Source of the DNA: AP-15 sp963703855
Lineage (GTDB): Bacteria; Pseudomonadota; Alphaproteobacteria; ATCC43930; CGMCC-115725
Length of the DNA: 64,000 nt
Assembly (NCBI GenBank): GCA_963703855.1
Contig: CAVPFW010000015.1
Coordinates: 62,001 to 126,000, forward strand
Direction: 5' to 3'
Shown piece by piece: positions 27,565 through 36,333 of the stretch (its first letter is position 1; every line of letters begins with the position of its first letter). A program made the translations under genes and the position numbers. Below the pieces are notes generated by a model, which saw only the letters and a program-made list of their open reading frames with translations, was not told the DNA's origin and made no database searches.

Positions 27565-28920
27565 TCACCGGGTCAATTCCGGTGATGACACATCGGTCTT
27601 CCTCCCTGGGCTCCCGCGGCCGATCTCCTCGGCTTTACGAACAAAATCTTGGACTTGCTGGTGATATGTATAACGAAACGTATCGCAGCGATTATCGTGA
27701 AGTCGGTCGTTCATCGAGTGGTGCGCACATCCGCCCATGCAGCTCGGCAGCGCCATGCACGATCGACATTCGGCATCGGTAAAAGGGTCGTACTTCAACC
27801 ATTTTTGCAGGCGGCCATTTTGGTGTTGGTAGTCACGGATATGGCCAACCACCTCCAGCGCATTGCCGACCGATTCCCAACATTTGTATAGCTCCCCCTT
27901 GCTGCCAACGATCAGCTCGTTCGCGCGCACCGCGGTGCAGGGAGTGCCCTTGGGTTTCGGCAGCATCGCGCGCGTCAGACCGTAACGCTCCGCCGTCGCC
28001 ATGAACGATCGTTCCACCCCGGCAAATTCCTTTCGGGGAAAGCAGCGAGGCTGATAGGTCCTGGAGGGCGCCGGAGCACCATCATCCACCGATATGATCT
28101 GTCCCGGGTATACTGCGAGCTTACCCGACAGTCCTTCGCTGCTCAAAATTTGAAACAGATTCTCGGCCATCTCATAATTTTCGGTGCTCAGATTAACTCT
28201 GACTGTCACCTCTAAATACTCGATCGCGTGGTGCAGGTTTTCCACTATTTCCCAAAACGACGCACCGCCGCCTACTCGCGGCCGCATCCGATTGTGTATT
28301 TCCGGTGGTCCGTCGAGGGTCACCTGCGCCGCGGTAATGCGCCGATCCCGCAGCTGTTCGCAAGTCTGTCTGGTCAGCAGATAGCCGTTCGTTATGATAT
28401 CGGCACTGTATTTTACACCTGCGGCGTCGCAGCGTTCGATAAAAGCATCGGACAGCCGCAACAAGGCTCTTTTTCCGACGAGAGGTTCCCCGCCATACCA
28501 GGACACTCTGAAGCTGGAGATCTTGGGCAGCTGGTCATCGAGCGCCTCGATCACCAGCTTTTGCACCGCGTCATCCATGATCGAGGCGTGCTTATCCTCG
28601 AAACAATACGGACAATCGAAATTGCAGCCGAGGCTCGTGACGATCGTGAGTGCAAAGTGCTCGGCATCGTTGCAACTCAGTCTGTACCGGTTTGCCAACA
28701 TGCCCAGCTCGTCCGCGTCATCGGGCACCAGCATCCGGCCGACGGCCATATCTTTAAGAAGTTCTGTCGAACACTGGGGAGATTCGTCTCGCCCTGAAAG
28801 GAAGCGCTTAACAGAGTCGTATTCGTCGGCCGGTACCCGGAGCAAGGCGCCGCTTACACCATTATAGACATACATGGCTCCGCCGTGATCCGTCCAGATG
28901 TTGTACCCGGACTCCTTCAT
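27565..28920 (-). CDS. Radical SAM/SPASM peptide maturase
   Basis: 451 residues. The N-terminal 90 residues are a small recognition-like domain (NIWTDHGGAMYVYNGVSGAL). The radical SAM cluster motif CNFDCPYC places Cys at 99, 103 and 106. WYGGEPLVG and DIITNGYLL follow as SAM-binding strands. A SPASM domain with seven cysteines (328, 347, 385, 388, 394, 398, 412; CRSCMALPSCMGGC) would hold two auxiliary 4Fe-4S clusters. This is the architecture of enzymes that build thioether or C-C links in ribosomal peptides. The start at 28920 follows GGGAGG, 13 bases after the stop of the six-cysteine precursor. Base composition is lower in GC than the flanks, suggesting transfer. Confidence 0.9.
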   Translation of the reverse strand: MKESGYNIWTDHGGAMYVYNGVSGALLRVPADEYDSVKRFLSGRDESPQCSTELLKDMAVGRMLVPDDADELGMLANRYRLSCNDAEHFALTIVTSLGCNFDCPYCFEDKHASIMDDAVQKLVIEALDDQLPKISSFRVSWYGGEPLVGKRALLRLSDAFIERCDAAGVKYSADIITNGYLLTRQTCEQLRDRRITAAQVTLDGPPEIHNRMRPRVGGGASFWEIVENLHHAIEYLEVTVRVNLSTENYEMAENLFQILSSEGLSGKLAVYPGQIISVDDGAPAPSRTYQPRCFPRKEFAGVERSFMATAERYGLTRAMLPKPKGTPCTAVRANELIVGSKGELYKCWESVGNALEVVGHIRDYQHQNGRLQKWLKYDPFTDAECRSCMALPSCMGGCAHHSMNDRLHDNRCDTFRYTYHQQVQDFVRKAEEIGRGSPGRKTDVSSPELTR

Positions 28921-28933
28921 GGCATCCTCCCGG

Positions 28934-29258
28934 CTAAAGCGAGGGGTCGGCGATGCGGCAGCCGATGTTGATGAAGCAGGGCTCCTTGAAGAGCGGCTGA
29001 CACCGGCCGAGCCCGCCACATCGGTAGGGAGGAGTGCAGTCGGCTTCTTCGCCGCAGATCGGCCCCTGTTCTGCCCTCGCTCCCGACTTTTCCTCGAAGA
29101 GCTCGGCGATCAGCGTGTTGAGCGCTGCCAGCACCTTTGCGGTCGGTTTGGCGCCTTCGCTGATTTCAACGTGGAAATCCGTCTGCCCGGCACGCGGCGG
29201 CTCCATCAGCCACCCTACTCTTTTTGCCCGTTCAGACGGTTCGGACTTCTTTGGTCAT
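28934..29258 (-). CDS. Six-cysteine RiPP precursor peptide (one frameshift)
   Basis: A continuous frame gives 90 residues from 29206. A better start is the ATG at 29258, which follows GGGGGAG; it needs removal of one base in the GACTTC at 29244-29249, after which the protein reads MTKESEPSERAKRVGWL and joins the rest, 107 residues. The leader is helical and charged (AKVLAALNTLIAELFEEKSG). The C-terminal 40 residues hold six cysteines spaced CX5CX5CX5CX7CX5C (positions 51, 57, 63, 69, 77, 83 of the 90-residue form), ending CRIADPSL. There is no export signal. Location, size and composition mark it as substrate of the radical SAM/SPASM enzyme 13 bases downstream. I know no named family with this exact pattern. 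Confidence 0.8.
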
Positions 29259-29585
29259 GGCAGTCTCCCCCGGCCGGTACCATGAGAAATGCGATCGACG
29301 GTCGAAGCCTCAATCTTAAAAATAGCTTACAACACGCGCAGCGGATCGGCGAGCGGAATTGACGTAATCATCCAAAATTTTTTATGCAGAAAGCAACAGA
29401 CCCCGGGCAGGCCGGCGGCGCTGGAAATCGCGGATCTGCGCGCGCAAGCCGACCGGCGCAACGGGCCCTTATAGTTTGATCAGGCTCAACCGCACCTGCA
29501 GTAGCGGCCGAGGCCCTTTCCCGTGTTATGGATTACGGGAAAGGGTGCCGCATGGCGCCGGCAACGAGAAACCGAGCCCTCTCAG
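29259..29585. other. Non-coding region upstream of the RiPP operon
   Basis: 327 bases. The part next to the precursor (29290-29400) is AT-rich, including tccaaaattttttatgc, and is where the operon promoter should lie, although no clear -35/-10 pair can be fixed. The distal part holds the hairpin that follows the ThDP enzyme gene. Confidence 0.5.
29514..29545. terminator. Hairpin after the ThDP enzyme gene
   Basis: Perfect 11-bp inverted repeat, ccctttcccgt and acgggaaaggg, with a 10-base loop, 40 bases beyond the stop of the ThDP enzyme gene on the minus strand. No T tract follows on that strand, so it is a transcript-stabilising hairpin or a weak terminator rather than a classic one. Confidence 0.5.
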
Positions 29586-31223
29586 CTATCCGAAACGTGA
29601 CACGTCGACGGCTTTTTCGGTGATGAACTCGAGCAATGCCGGGGTGCCTTCGCGGGTCTTTTCGATGCCGCGCCGTATCGCTGCCTGGATCTCGCCGGGC
29701 TCGGTCACGCGCTCGCCATAGCCGCCCAAAGCCTGGGCGAAATTGGCGTAGTGGCCGCTGATGTCGGTCGAGCGGTATTTCTCGGTCGCGACCGGCATGA
29801 CCTTCAATTCGATCGCCATCGAGAAATTGTTCATCAGGATCGACAGGATCGGGAGGCGCTCGCGGACCGCGGTCTCGAAATCCATCCCGGTAAAGCCGAT
29901 CGCGGCATCGCCCCAGACGTTGATGCACAATTTGTCGGGCTTCGCCAATTTCGCGCCCATCGCCAGCCCGAGGCCGTAGCCGAGCTGGGTCGTCTTGCCC
30001 CAGCCGATATAGCTGAGCGGGGTCTCGCTGACCCAGAACGGCGACAGCTGGTCGCGCGGGCTGCCGGCGTCGTGGGTGATGATCGTGTTCTTGACGTCGA
30101 CCGTATGCAGCAGTTCCCAGATCACGCGATAGGGCGATAAGGGCTTGGTGTTCTGGGTCAGCCGCGGCATCCACTGGCCCATCCATTCTTCCTTGAGGCC
30201 ACGGATCTCGCGGGTCACCGCCGGCAGCCGATCGCGGGTCTTGCCGTGCAGCCGGTCCTTGACCTCTTCGAGCAGCGCGTCGAGCGTCAGCCCGGCATCG
30301 CCGACCGCGGCCAACTCGACGGGCACGTCCTTGTTGATGTCGGTCGGGTCCAAGGTCGCGTGGGCGATGCGTTTGCCCTTGGGCATCGGGGTGGCAAAGC
30401 TCGACCGGGTAAAGCTGCAGCCGATGCCGAACACCAGATCGGCGTTCTGCAGGAAGGTATGCAATTGCTTCGAGATCCCGATGCCGCCCGAGCCCAGGGC
30501 CAGCGGATGCGCCTCGGGGAAGGCGCTCTTGCCGGGCAGGGTGGTCATGACCGGCGCTTCGAGCAATTCGGCCAATTGCTGCAGCTGCTTCCATGCCTTG
30601 GCGTAGTGGATGCCCTGGCCGGCGACGATGACCGGGCGCTCGGCCGCGACCAAGGCCGCGGCGATCTCGGAGACCGAGCGCGGATCGGGGCCGCTCTTCA
30701 GCCGCGGGGTCTTCTGATAGTCGAGCGGGCCGCTCAACTCCTCGCGCAGCAGGTCGGAGGGGAACTCGATCAGCACCGGCCCCGGCCGCCCGTTCTTGAC
30801 CTGGGTAAAGGCGCGGCGCAAGGCCTCGACCGTGGCGTCGGCCACCGTCACCTGCTCGATCCATTTGGTGACGTTGCGGTAATTGAGCGCGGCGTTGAAG
30901 TTGGGGCGGACCTGGTTGATGTTGCGGGCATAGCCGGCCGGCAGCACCACCACAGGACAGGAATCGCCCCAGGACTGTGCCACTCCGCCAAAGGCGTTCT
31001 CGGTGCCGGGGCCATGCTGCATGGCAAAGACGCCGATGCGGTCGCCCGAGGTGACCTTGGCGATCGCGTCGCACATGTGCAGCCCGATCCGCTCCTGGCG
31101 GACCATGATCGTGCGGATATCGGCCTCGGCGGCGGCCTCGATGATCGGGTTGACCGGATAGCCGATCAGAAATTCGATCCCTTCGCGCTTCAGGATTTCG
31201 GCGACGGCGTTGGCGACCTTCAT
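29586..31223 (-). CDS. Thiamine diphosphate-dependent enzyme (acetolactate synthase-like)
   Basis: 545 residues with the three-domain layout of the ThDP/FAD decarboxylase family. The N-terminal pyrimidine-binding domain has the catalytic Glu in RTIMVRQERIGLHM and the HGPGTENAFGG segment. A central transhydrogenase-like domain starts near SEIAAALVAAERPVIVAGQG. The C-terminal diphosphate domain has the GDAAIGFTGMDFETAVRERLPILSI region with the metal motif GDA...NN. It is not a clear IlvB because context and C-terminus differ; the substrate is unknown. The start at 31223 has GAGGAGG upstream. It stands alone. Confidence 0.8.
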   Translation of the reverse strand: MKVANAVAEILKREGIEFLIGYPVNPIIEAAAEADIRTIMVRQERIGLHMCDAIAKVTSGDRIGVFAMQHGPGTENAFGGVAQSWGDSCPVVVLPAGYARNINQVRPNFNAALNYRNVTKWIEQVTVADATVEALRRAFTQVKNGRPGPVLIEFPSDLLREELSGPLDYQKTPRLKSGPDPRSVSEIAAALVAAERPVIVAGQGIHYAKAWKQLQQLAELLEAPVMTTLPGKSAFPEAHPLALGSGGIGISKQLHTFLQNADLVFGIGCSFTRSSFATPMPKGKRIAHATLDPTDINKDVPVELAAVGDAGLTLDALLEEVKDRLHGKTRDRLPAVTREIRGLKEEWMGQWMPRLTQNTKPLSPYRVIWELLHTVDVKNTIITHDAGSPRDQLSPFWVSETPLSYIGWGKTTQLGYGLGLAMGAKLAKPDKLCINVWGDAAIGFTGMDFETAVRERLPILSILMNNFSMAIELKVMPVATEKYRSTDISGHYANFAQALGGYGERVTEPGEIQAAIRRGIEKTREGTPALLEFITEKAVDVSRFG

Positions 31224-31626
31224 GTGAACCCTCCTCGGTCCGCGGCGGTGGTCGCCCGATTGTGGCACAAGCGGCGCTCGGGTGCGAACTGCGTCGCCGC
31301 ACTTCGGCGGCTAACTTTCTCGAAGCGGGCATCCGTAAGCCGATTGCATTGCATACACCGTTGCTGGCGCCGCGGGTGAACCGCTGCTGTTCAGGGGCAA
31401 CGATTGCGCGCGCACGGACGTAACCTCGGCGCTGAGGCAGATGCCGGCGCGACCGGGCTTGCACTCATCCGGCATCGGCTTGCCCGAGCGGGAGACGCCA
31501 CCTATTATCGACCGTCGAGCGGAACCAAGAACCGGCCGGTATGCTGCATCGCCGCATCCCCACCCTGCGCCGATCGCGGCGGGCCCCGCGCGCGGGCTGA
31601 GCGGTCGCGAGCGATCGGGATCGGCA
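31224..31626. other. Non-coding gap between the ThDP enzyme and Nudix genes
   Basis: 403 bases separating divergent genes. Open frames on both strands lack ribosome-binding sites and recognisable motifs. It presumably holds both promoters, but none is clear enough to mark. Confidence 0.45.
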
Positions 31627-32157
31627 ATGTCGGACGACGCCTCGTTGCGCGGCCCGTCGGTTCGAGGCATTCCCGAGGGCGACAACCGCGAGCGCATGAT
31701 CTGCGCCGAATGCGGCTATGTCCTTTATGACAACCCGAAAATCGTCGTCGGCTCGGTTGCCCGATGGGGTGAGCGCATTCTGCTCGTCCGGCGCTCGATC
31801 GAGCCGCGCCACGGTTTTTGGACGTTGCCCGCCGGCTATCTCGAGCTCAATGAATCGGCCAGCGCCGGCGCCGAGCGCGAGGCCTGGGAGGAAGCGCATG
31901 CCCGGATCGAGATCGAGGGGCTGCTCGCGATCTACGACATCCCGCGCATCAGCCAGGTGCAGCTGATCTATCGCGCGCGGCTGCTGGACGAAGCCATCTC
32001 GGCAGGCCCGGAGAGCTTGGAGGTTCGGCTCTTCGGCTGGGATGAGATCCCGTGGGCCGACCTCGCCTTTCCCTCGAACCGCTGGGCCTTGCAGCACGAT
32101 CGCGAGGCGCGCGCCGCCCGCGACTACACCACCCGCATCAACCCGCCCGGCTTCTGA
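31627..32157 (+). CDS. Nudix hydrolase with N-terminal zinc-ribbon remnant
   Basis: 176 residues. A short zinc-ribbon-like start (MICAECGYVLYDNPKIVVGS) precedes the Nudix fold. The Nudix box GX5EX7REXXEEXG is complete: GYLELNESASAGAEREAWEE, followed by AHARIEIEGL. This layout resembles NADH-pyrophosphatase-like or ADP-ribose hydrolases of the NudC/YjaD side, but the substrate cannot be fixed. The start at 31627 was chosen because the upstream open frame is arginine/proline-rich and has no homology-like features; the ribosome-binding site is weak. It converges with ftsY, 23 bases away. Confidence 0.82.
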   Translation: MSDDASLRGPSVRGIPEGDNRERMICAECGYVLYDNPKIVVGSVARWGERILLVRRSIEPRHGFWTLPAGYLELNESASAGAEREAWEEAHARIEIEGLLAIYDIPRISQVQLIYRARLLDEAISAGPESLEVRLFGWDEIPWADLAFPSNRWALQHDREARAARDYTTRINPPGF

Positions 32158-32180
32158 GGATCTTCGGCCAGCCGGCGGGG

Positions 32181-33257
32181 TTAGGGCTCGAGCCCGACCA
32201 GGCTGCGGGCATAGGCGCGGGCCTCGAACGGGCGCAGATCCTCGGCGGTTTCGCCGACCCCGATCGCATGGATCGGGATGCCGTACTTCTCGGCCAGGGA
32301 CACCAGAACCCCGCCGCGCGCGGTGCCGTCGAGCTTGGTCATGACGATGCCGGTGACGCCCACCGTCTCGCGGAAAATCTCGGCCTGGGCATGGGCGTTC
32401 TGGCCGGTGGTCGCGTCGAGCACGAGCAAAACCGAATGCGGCGCCGCCGGGTCGACCTTTTTCAAGACGCGGACGATCTTTTGCAGCTCGCCCATCAGAT
32501 CGGCCTTGTTGTGCAGCCGCCCGGCGGTGTCGATCAGCAGGATGTCGGCACCCTCGCCGCGCGCCTCGACGAGCGCGTCATAGGCGAGCCCTGCCGCATC
32601 CGAGCCGGCGGGCCGGGTCACCACGGGCGCGCCGATGCGCTCGCCCCAGATCTGCAATTGCTCGACCGCGGCGGCGCGGAAGGTGTCGCCGGCGGCGAGC
32701 ACGACCCGGAGCCCCTGGTCGCGGTACTGCTTGGCGAGCTTGGCGATCGTGGTCGTCTTGCCGCTGCCGTTGACCCCGATGACGAGAATGACAAAAGGCC
32801 GGCGCGCACGGTCGATGCGCAAGGGCCGCATCACCGGCTCGATCAGCCGGATCACCTGCTCGGCGAGGGCCGCGCGGATCTCTTCGGGCGAGACCTCCTG
32901 GTTGAACCGGGTGCGGCGCAGCGCCTCGGTGACCTCGCCGGCAACGCCGACCCCCATATCGCTGGCGATCAGCAATTCCTCGAGCTCGAACAGCGCCTCG
33001 TCGTCGAGCCGGCGGCGGTTGAAGATCTGGTTGATGCCGTCGTTGAGCCGCGTCGAGCTGCGCGCCAGCCCGGCCCGCAGCCGGCCGAACCACCCCCGCT
33101 GCTCGGCAGTCTCGAGGGTTTCGGCCGGTGCCGGCAGTTCGGTCGGCGGCACATGCTCCGGCTGCGGCAGATCTGCGGTTTCCTCGGCTGCCGGTGCCCG
33201 ATCCTGGTCGAGCTCCTGTGCCGTTTCGCCCGGAAGATTGCGCCGCCAGAACCTCAT
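32181..33257 (-). CDS. ftsY: FtsY, signal recognition particle receptor
   Basis: GTPase that receives ribosome-SRP complexes at the inner membrane. The 358-residue protein begins with a short acidic A-region (residues 1-55), then the N-domain (ARSSTRLNDGINQIFNRRRL, LEELLIASDMGV) and the G-domain: G1 GVNGSGKTTTIAKLA, the DTFRAAAVEQLQIW insertion box, DTAGRLHNKADLM, TKLDGTARGG, and the GVGETAEDLRPF closing motif. The start overlaps the mtaB stop (ATGA at 33254-33257). The dapF-mtaB-ftsY order is conserved in alphaproteobacteria. Confidence 0.96.
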   Translation of the reverse strand: MRFWRRNLPGETAQELDQDRAPAAEETADLPQPEHVPPTELPAPAETLETAEQRGWFGRLRAGLARSSTRLNDGINQIFNRRRLDDEALFELEELLIASDMGVGVAGEVTEALRRTRFNQEVSPEEIRAALAEQVIRLIEPVMRPLRIDRARRPFVILVIGVNGSGKTTTIAKLAKQYRDQGLRVVLAAGDTFRAAAVEQLQIWGERIGAPVVTRPAGSDAAGLAYDALVEARGEGADILLIDTAGRLHNKADLMGELQKIVRVLKKVDPAAPHSVLLVLDATTGQNAHAQAEIFRETVGVTGIVMTKLDGTARGGVLVSLAEKYGIPIHAIGVGETAEDLRPFEARAYARSLVGLEP

Positions 33258-34483
33258 TCGACCAGTGCTCCGATCAGGCTGTGCGCGGTGCTGTCGACGA
33301 GCCGCACACGCCGCACCGAGCCCACGGCGCTGGAAGCCGCGAGCCCGACCTGCGCAAAAAAGGCGGCGCGGCCCATTCCCTGGCGTTCGATCAAGACGTC
33401 GGTCTCGCTGCCGACTCGCGATCCGAGCTCGCGGGCGAGTGCCGCCGCGCCGGCAGCCCGCAACCGCGCCGCACGCTCCTTGACCACGACGGCCGCCACC
33501 GGCGGCATATGCGCGGCCGGGGTCCCAGGCCGGGGGCTGTACGGAAACACATGGACAAAGGCGAGCCCGCATTCAGCGATCAGCTCGAGGCTGCGACGGA
33601 ACATGTCCTCGGTCTCGGTCGGGAAACCGGCGATCAGATCGGCGCCGAGCGCCAATTCCGGGCGCAGCGCGCGGGCATGGCGGGCCACCGCGATCGCATC
33701 GGCGCGCGAATGCCGCCGTTTCATGCGCTTCAGGATCAGGTCGTCGCCGGCCTGCAACGACAAATGCAGATGCGGCATCAGCCGGGGCTCATCGGCCAAC
33801 AGCCGCCACAGCTCTTCGTCGATCTCGACCGGGTCGAGCGAGGAGAGCCGCAGGCGCTCGAGTTCGGGCACCGCGGCGAGGAGCCGGCGCGCCATCTGGC
33901 CGAGGCTCGGCGCTCCGGGCAGATCGGCGCCGTAGGCGGTCAGGTCGACGCCGGTCAGCACGATCTCGCGGTAGCCGGCGCCGACCAGGCGGCGGGCCTG
34001 CTCGGCGATCATGCCCATCGGCACCGAGCGGCTGGGGCCGCGCGCGTAAGGGATGATGCAAAAGGTGCAGCGGTGGTCGCAGCCCTGCTGAACCTGCACA
34101 AAGGCGCGCGCTCTACCCTCGAAACCATCGACCAGACGAGCCGCGGTCTCGTCGAGGTCGCCCGTCTCGGCCTCAGCCGGGAGATAGCTGCGCGCGCGCA
34201 ATTTCGCGCGGTTGTCGAGCACATGGTCGACCTCGGGCATCGCGGCATACCGCTCCGGCGCGATCTCGGCGGCGCAGCCGGTGACGATGATCCGGGCCTC
34301 CGGGTGATTGCGGCGAGCCCGGCGGATCGCCTGGCGCGCCTGGCGCTCGGCCTCGGCGGTGACGGCGCAGGTGTTGACGATGACCGCGCCGTTCAGCCCG
34401 GCTGCGGCCGCCGCCCGCCGGATCACCTCGGATTCGAATATGTTCAGCCGGCAGCCGAAGGTGATGATCTCGTTCTCCGCCAT
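33254..34483 (-). CDS. mtaB: MtaB-type tRNA methylthiotransferase
   Basis: Radical SAM enzyme that converts t6A37 to ms2t6A in tRNAs reading ANN codons. The 409-residue protein has the UPF0004 domain with three cluster cysteines (GCRLNIFES, NTCAVTAEA, TGCAAEI), the radical SAM motif CDHRCTFCIIP, and the strand LTGVDLTAYG. The C-terminal TRAM-like region is short, as in MtaB rather than MiaB. It lies 8 bases after dapF and overlaps ftsY. Confidence 0.92.
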   Translation of the reverse strand: MAENEIITFGCRLNIFESEVIRRAAAAAGLNGAVIVNTCAVTAEAERQARQAIRRARRNHPEARIIVTGCAAEIAPERYAAMPEVDHVLDNRAKLRARSYLPAEAETGDLDETAARLVDGFEGRARAFVQVQQGCDHRCTFCIIPYARGPSRSVPMGMIAEQARRLVGAGYREIVLTGVDLTAYGADLPGAPSLGQMARRLLAAVPELERLRLSSLDPVEIDEELWRLLADEPRLMPHLHLSLQAGDDLILKRMKRRHSRADAIAVARHARALRPELALGADLIAGFPTETEDMFRRSLELIAECGLAFVHVFPYSPRPGTPAAHMPPVAAVVVKERAARLRAAGAAALARELGSRVGSETDVLIERQGMGRAAFFAQVGLAASSAVGSVRRVRLVDSTAHSLIGALVE

Positions 34484-34491
34484 GGCTCGGG

Positions 34492-35331
34492 TCAGCCTCC
34501 GGCGAGGAATGCGGGATCGAAGGCGCCTTCGAAGCTCAACGCCGCCGGCCCGGTCATGATCACGTGCCCGTCCGCGCGCCAGCAGATGTCGAGGGTTCCG
34601 CCATCAAGGGCCACGACCGCATGGCGCCCGGTGAGGCCTCGCCGGTGCGCGGCGACGAGGGCGGCGCAGGCGCCGCTGCCGCAGGCGCGGGTGATCCCGG
34701 CGCCGCGCTCCCAAACCCGCAGCCGGATATTGCCGCGGTCGCGAATCGCGGCGACGCCGATATTGGCGCGCTGCGGAAACAGCGGGTGATGCTCCAGCAC
34801 GGGGCCCAGCGCCGCCAGATCGACAATTTCGGCGTCATCCACGAAAAACGTCGCGTGCGGGTTGCCGATATTGGTGCACACCGGGGCCGACAGCGGCCCG
34901 AGCACCAGATCGACACGATCCGTGTCGGCAGCCCGGCTGAGCGGGATCTCGCGCCAGAGGGTTCGCGCCGGCCCCATATCGACCGCGATCTGCCCGTCCG
35001 CCAAGATTTCGGCGTCGAGCAGCCCGGCCACGGTCTCGATCCGCACCCGCGGATCGCCGGTCTCGCGGCCCACGAGCCAGGCGACGCAGCGCGTGGCGTT
35101 GCCGCAGGCCTCGGCCTCGCCGCCGTCGGGGTTGCGGATGCGCATCAGCAGCTGCGCCGCCGGATGGCGCGGCGGCTCGAGCACGATCAGCTGGTCGCAG
35201 CCGATGCCGGTGCGCCGATCGGCCAACGCCCGCGCCGCTTCCGCCCCGACCGCGAGCGCGCCGCCGCGGGCGTCGAGCACGACGAAATCATTGCCGAGGC
35301 CGTGCATCTTCAGAAACGGCACCTTGCTCAT
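34492..35331 (-). CDS. dapF: DapF, diaminopimelate epimerase
   Basis: Cofactor-free racemase that converts LL- to meso-diaminopimelate for lysine and peptidoglycan. The 279-residue protein has the start FLKMHGLGNDFVVLDARGG, the first catalytic Cys in GGEAEACGNATRCVAW and the second in ERGAGITRACGSGACAALVA. GNPHATFFVDD is also conserved. Length is standard. It is the first gene of dapF-mtaB-ftsY. Confidence 0.96.
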   Translation of the reverse strand: MSKVPFLKMHGLGNDFVVLDARGGALAVGAEAARALADRRTGIGCDQLIVLEPPRHPAAQLLMRIRNPDGGEAEACGNATRCVAWLVGRETGDPRVRIETVAGLLDAEILADGQIAVDMGPARTLWREIPLSRAADTDRVDLVLGPLSAPVCTNIGNPHATFFVDDAEIVDLAALGPVLEHHPLFPQRANIGVAAIRDRGNIRLRVWERGAGITRACGSGACAALVAAHRRGLTGRHAVVALDGGTLDICWRADGHVIMTGPAALSFEGAFDPAFLAGG

Positions 35332-35406
35332 GGCGCCGCTTATATGGCGACCCCGCGGCTCTGTCCAACGCCGGGCCGCGAGGCCGCGGCAAGCCCGGCG
35401 TCGGGC

Positions 35407-35916
35407 TCACCCTCTCCGAGCGGCGGATTTCGCCGCCGCGTGCCGGGCATTTTGCCTGGCCTGGTGGGCGCCGCCGACTTTGGCGGTCATGGGCCTCGTC
35501 GACACCGCGGCCCGGCTCGCGGTCCGGATCGATCCGGCGGGCTTGCCGGCAGAAGCGGCTCTGGCCCCCTTCCTGCTCGCAACCTGCGGCGCGCGGCCCC
35601 TCTCTCTCGAATTGGCCGCTGGGCGCTTTGCGCGCGTATGCGAGGCGGCGAGCTTGCCGTGCCGCCGGGTCGACGCCGTGGCGTCACGGATCGGGCCGGG
35701 CGCGGAGCGGAGCGACTGATCGGCCCCGTCGTCAGCCGTCGATTCGTCTGCGGTTGCGGCGGCGACCGCTCCGTTCTCGTTGGTGAAAAAAGACGGCGCG
35801 TCGCCGCCCGGGACGAAATTCTTGGTGCCGGAATCCGGCATTCCGGCGCCCAACGCCGGCAAACCGGCACAGGCCAGCACCGCAGCAAACCAGATTTGCG
35901 ACAGCTTACCCGGCAT
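35407..35916 (-). CDS. Small secreted Ala/Arg-rich protein, unknown function
   Basis: 169 residues. A convincing signal peptide (MPGKLSQIWFAAVLACAGLP, cleaved near ALGAG) is followed by a disordered, alanine-, arginine- and serine-rich chain ending in AAAKSAARRG. No domain is recognised. It resembles the cationic low-complexity periplasmic proteins common in soil alphaproteobacteria. The signal peptide makes it likely to be a real gene; the composition makes homology uninformative. Confidence 0.55.
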   Translation of the reverse strand: MPGKLSQIWFAAVLACAGLPALGAGMPDSGTKNFVPGGDAPSFFTNENGAVAAATADESTADDGADQSLRSAPGPIRDATASTRRHGKLAASHTRAKRPAANSRERGRAPQVASRKGARAASAGKPAGSIRTASRAAVSTRPMTAKVGGAHQARQNARHAAAKSAARRG

Positions 35917-35949
35917 CGGATCCCCCTTTTGCCGTTCCCACCCGAAAAA

Positions 35950-36258
35950 TCACCCGAAGAATTTGGCCGCGAGCAGCACCCCCGTGGCAACCACGATCAT
36001 GCCGCCGACCTGTAAAGTCACGTCCTGTCGGAAAATCCTGATCTGGGACCGGAGCAATGCGAATTCTGCCCTCATTTCGGCGACGAATCGGTCGAGATTG
36101 GCATCGAGCCGGTCGAAAACGGCCCTGGTGGCGAGTTGCGCTCGCTCGGCCTCGCGGGTGTCGCGCAAAACCCCGGTCAAGGCCTCGGCCTGGGTGTCCT
36201 CGAAGCCCGCCTCTTTGAGGCGCTTGACGGTTTGGAGGGTGTCGAGGGCGGCGATCAT
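35950..36258 (-). CDS. Coiled-coil membrane protein, DUF1640-like
   Basis: 102 residues. The sequence opens MIAALDTLQTVKRLKEAGFE and DTQAEALTGVLRDTREAERA, the helical pattern of DUF1640/CCDC90 proteins. A coiled coil (about 45-75) and one C-terminal membrane segment (VGGMIVVATGVLLAAKFFG) follow. Relatives are inner-membrane proteins of unknown role. The start at 36258 is the ATG that matches the family; five residues can be added upstream. It follows the flavin reductase gene on the same strand after 75 bases. Confidence 0.7.
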   Translation of the reverse strand: MIAALDTLQTVKRLKEAGFEDTQAEALTGVLRDTREAERAQLATRAVFDRLDANLDRFVAEMRAEFALLRSQIRIFRQDVTLQVGGMIVVATGVLLAAKFFG

Positions 36259-36333
36259 TCGTAAGCGGCACAATCATATCATGCCCGAGCGCGCGAATGC
36301 GATCGCGGGCCCACTCCGCCGCCGGGTCCGGGC

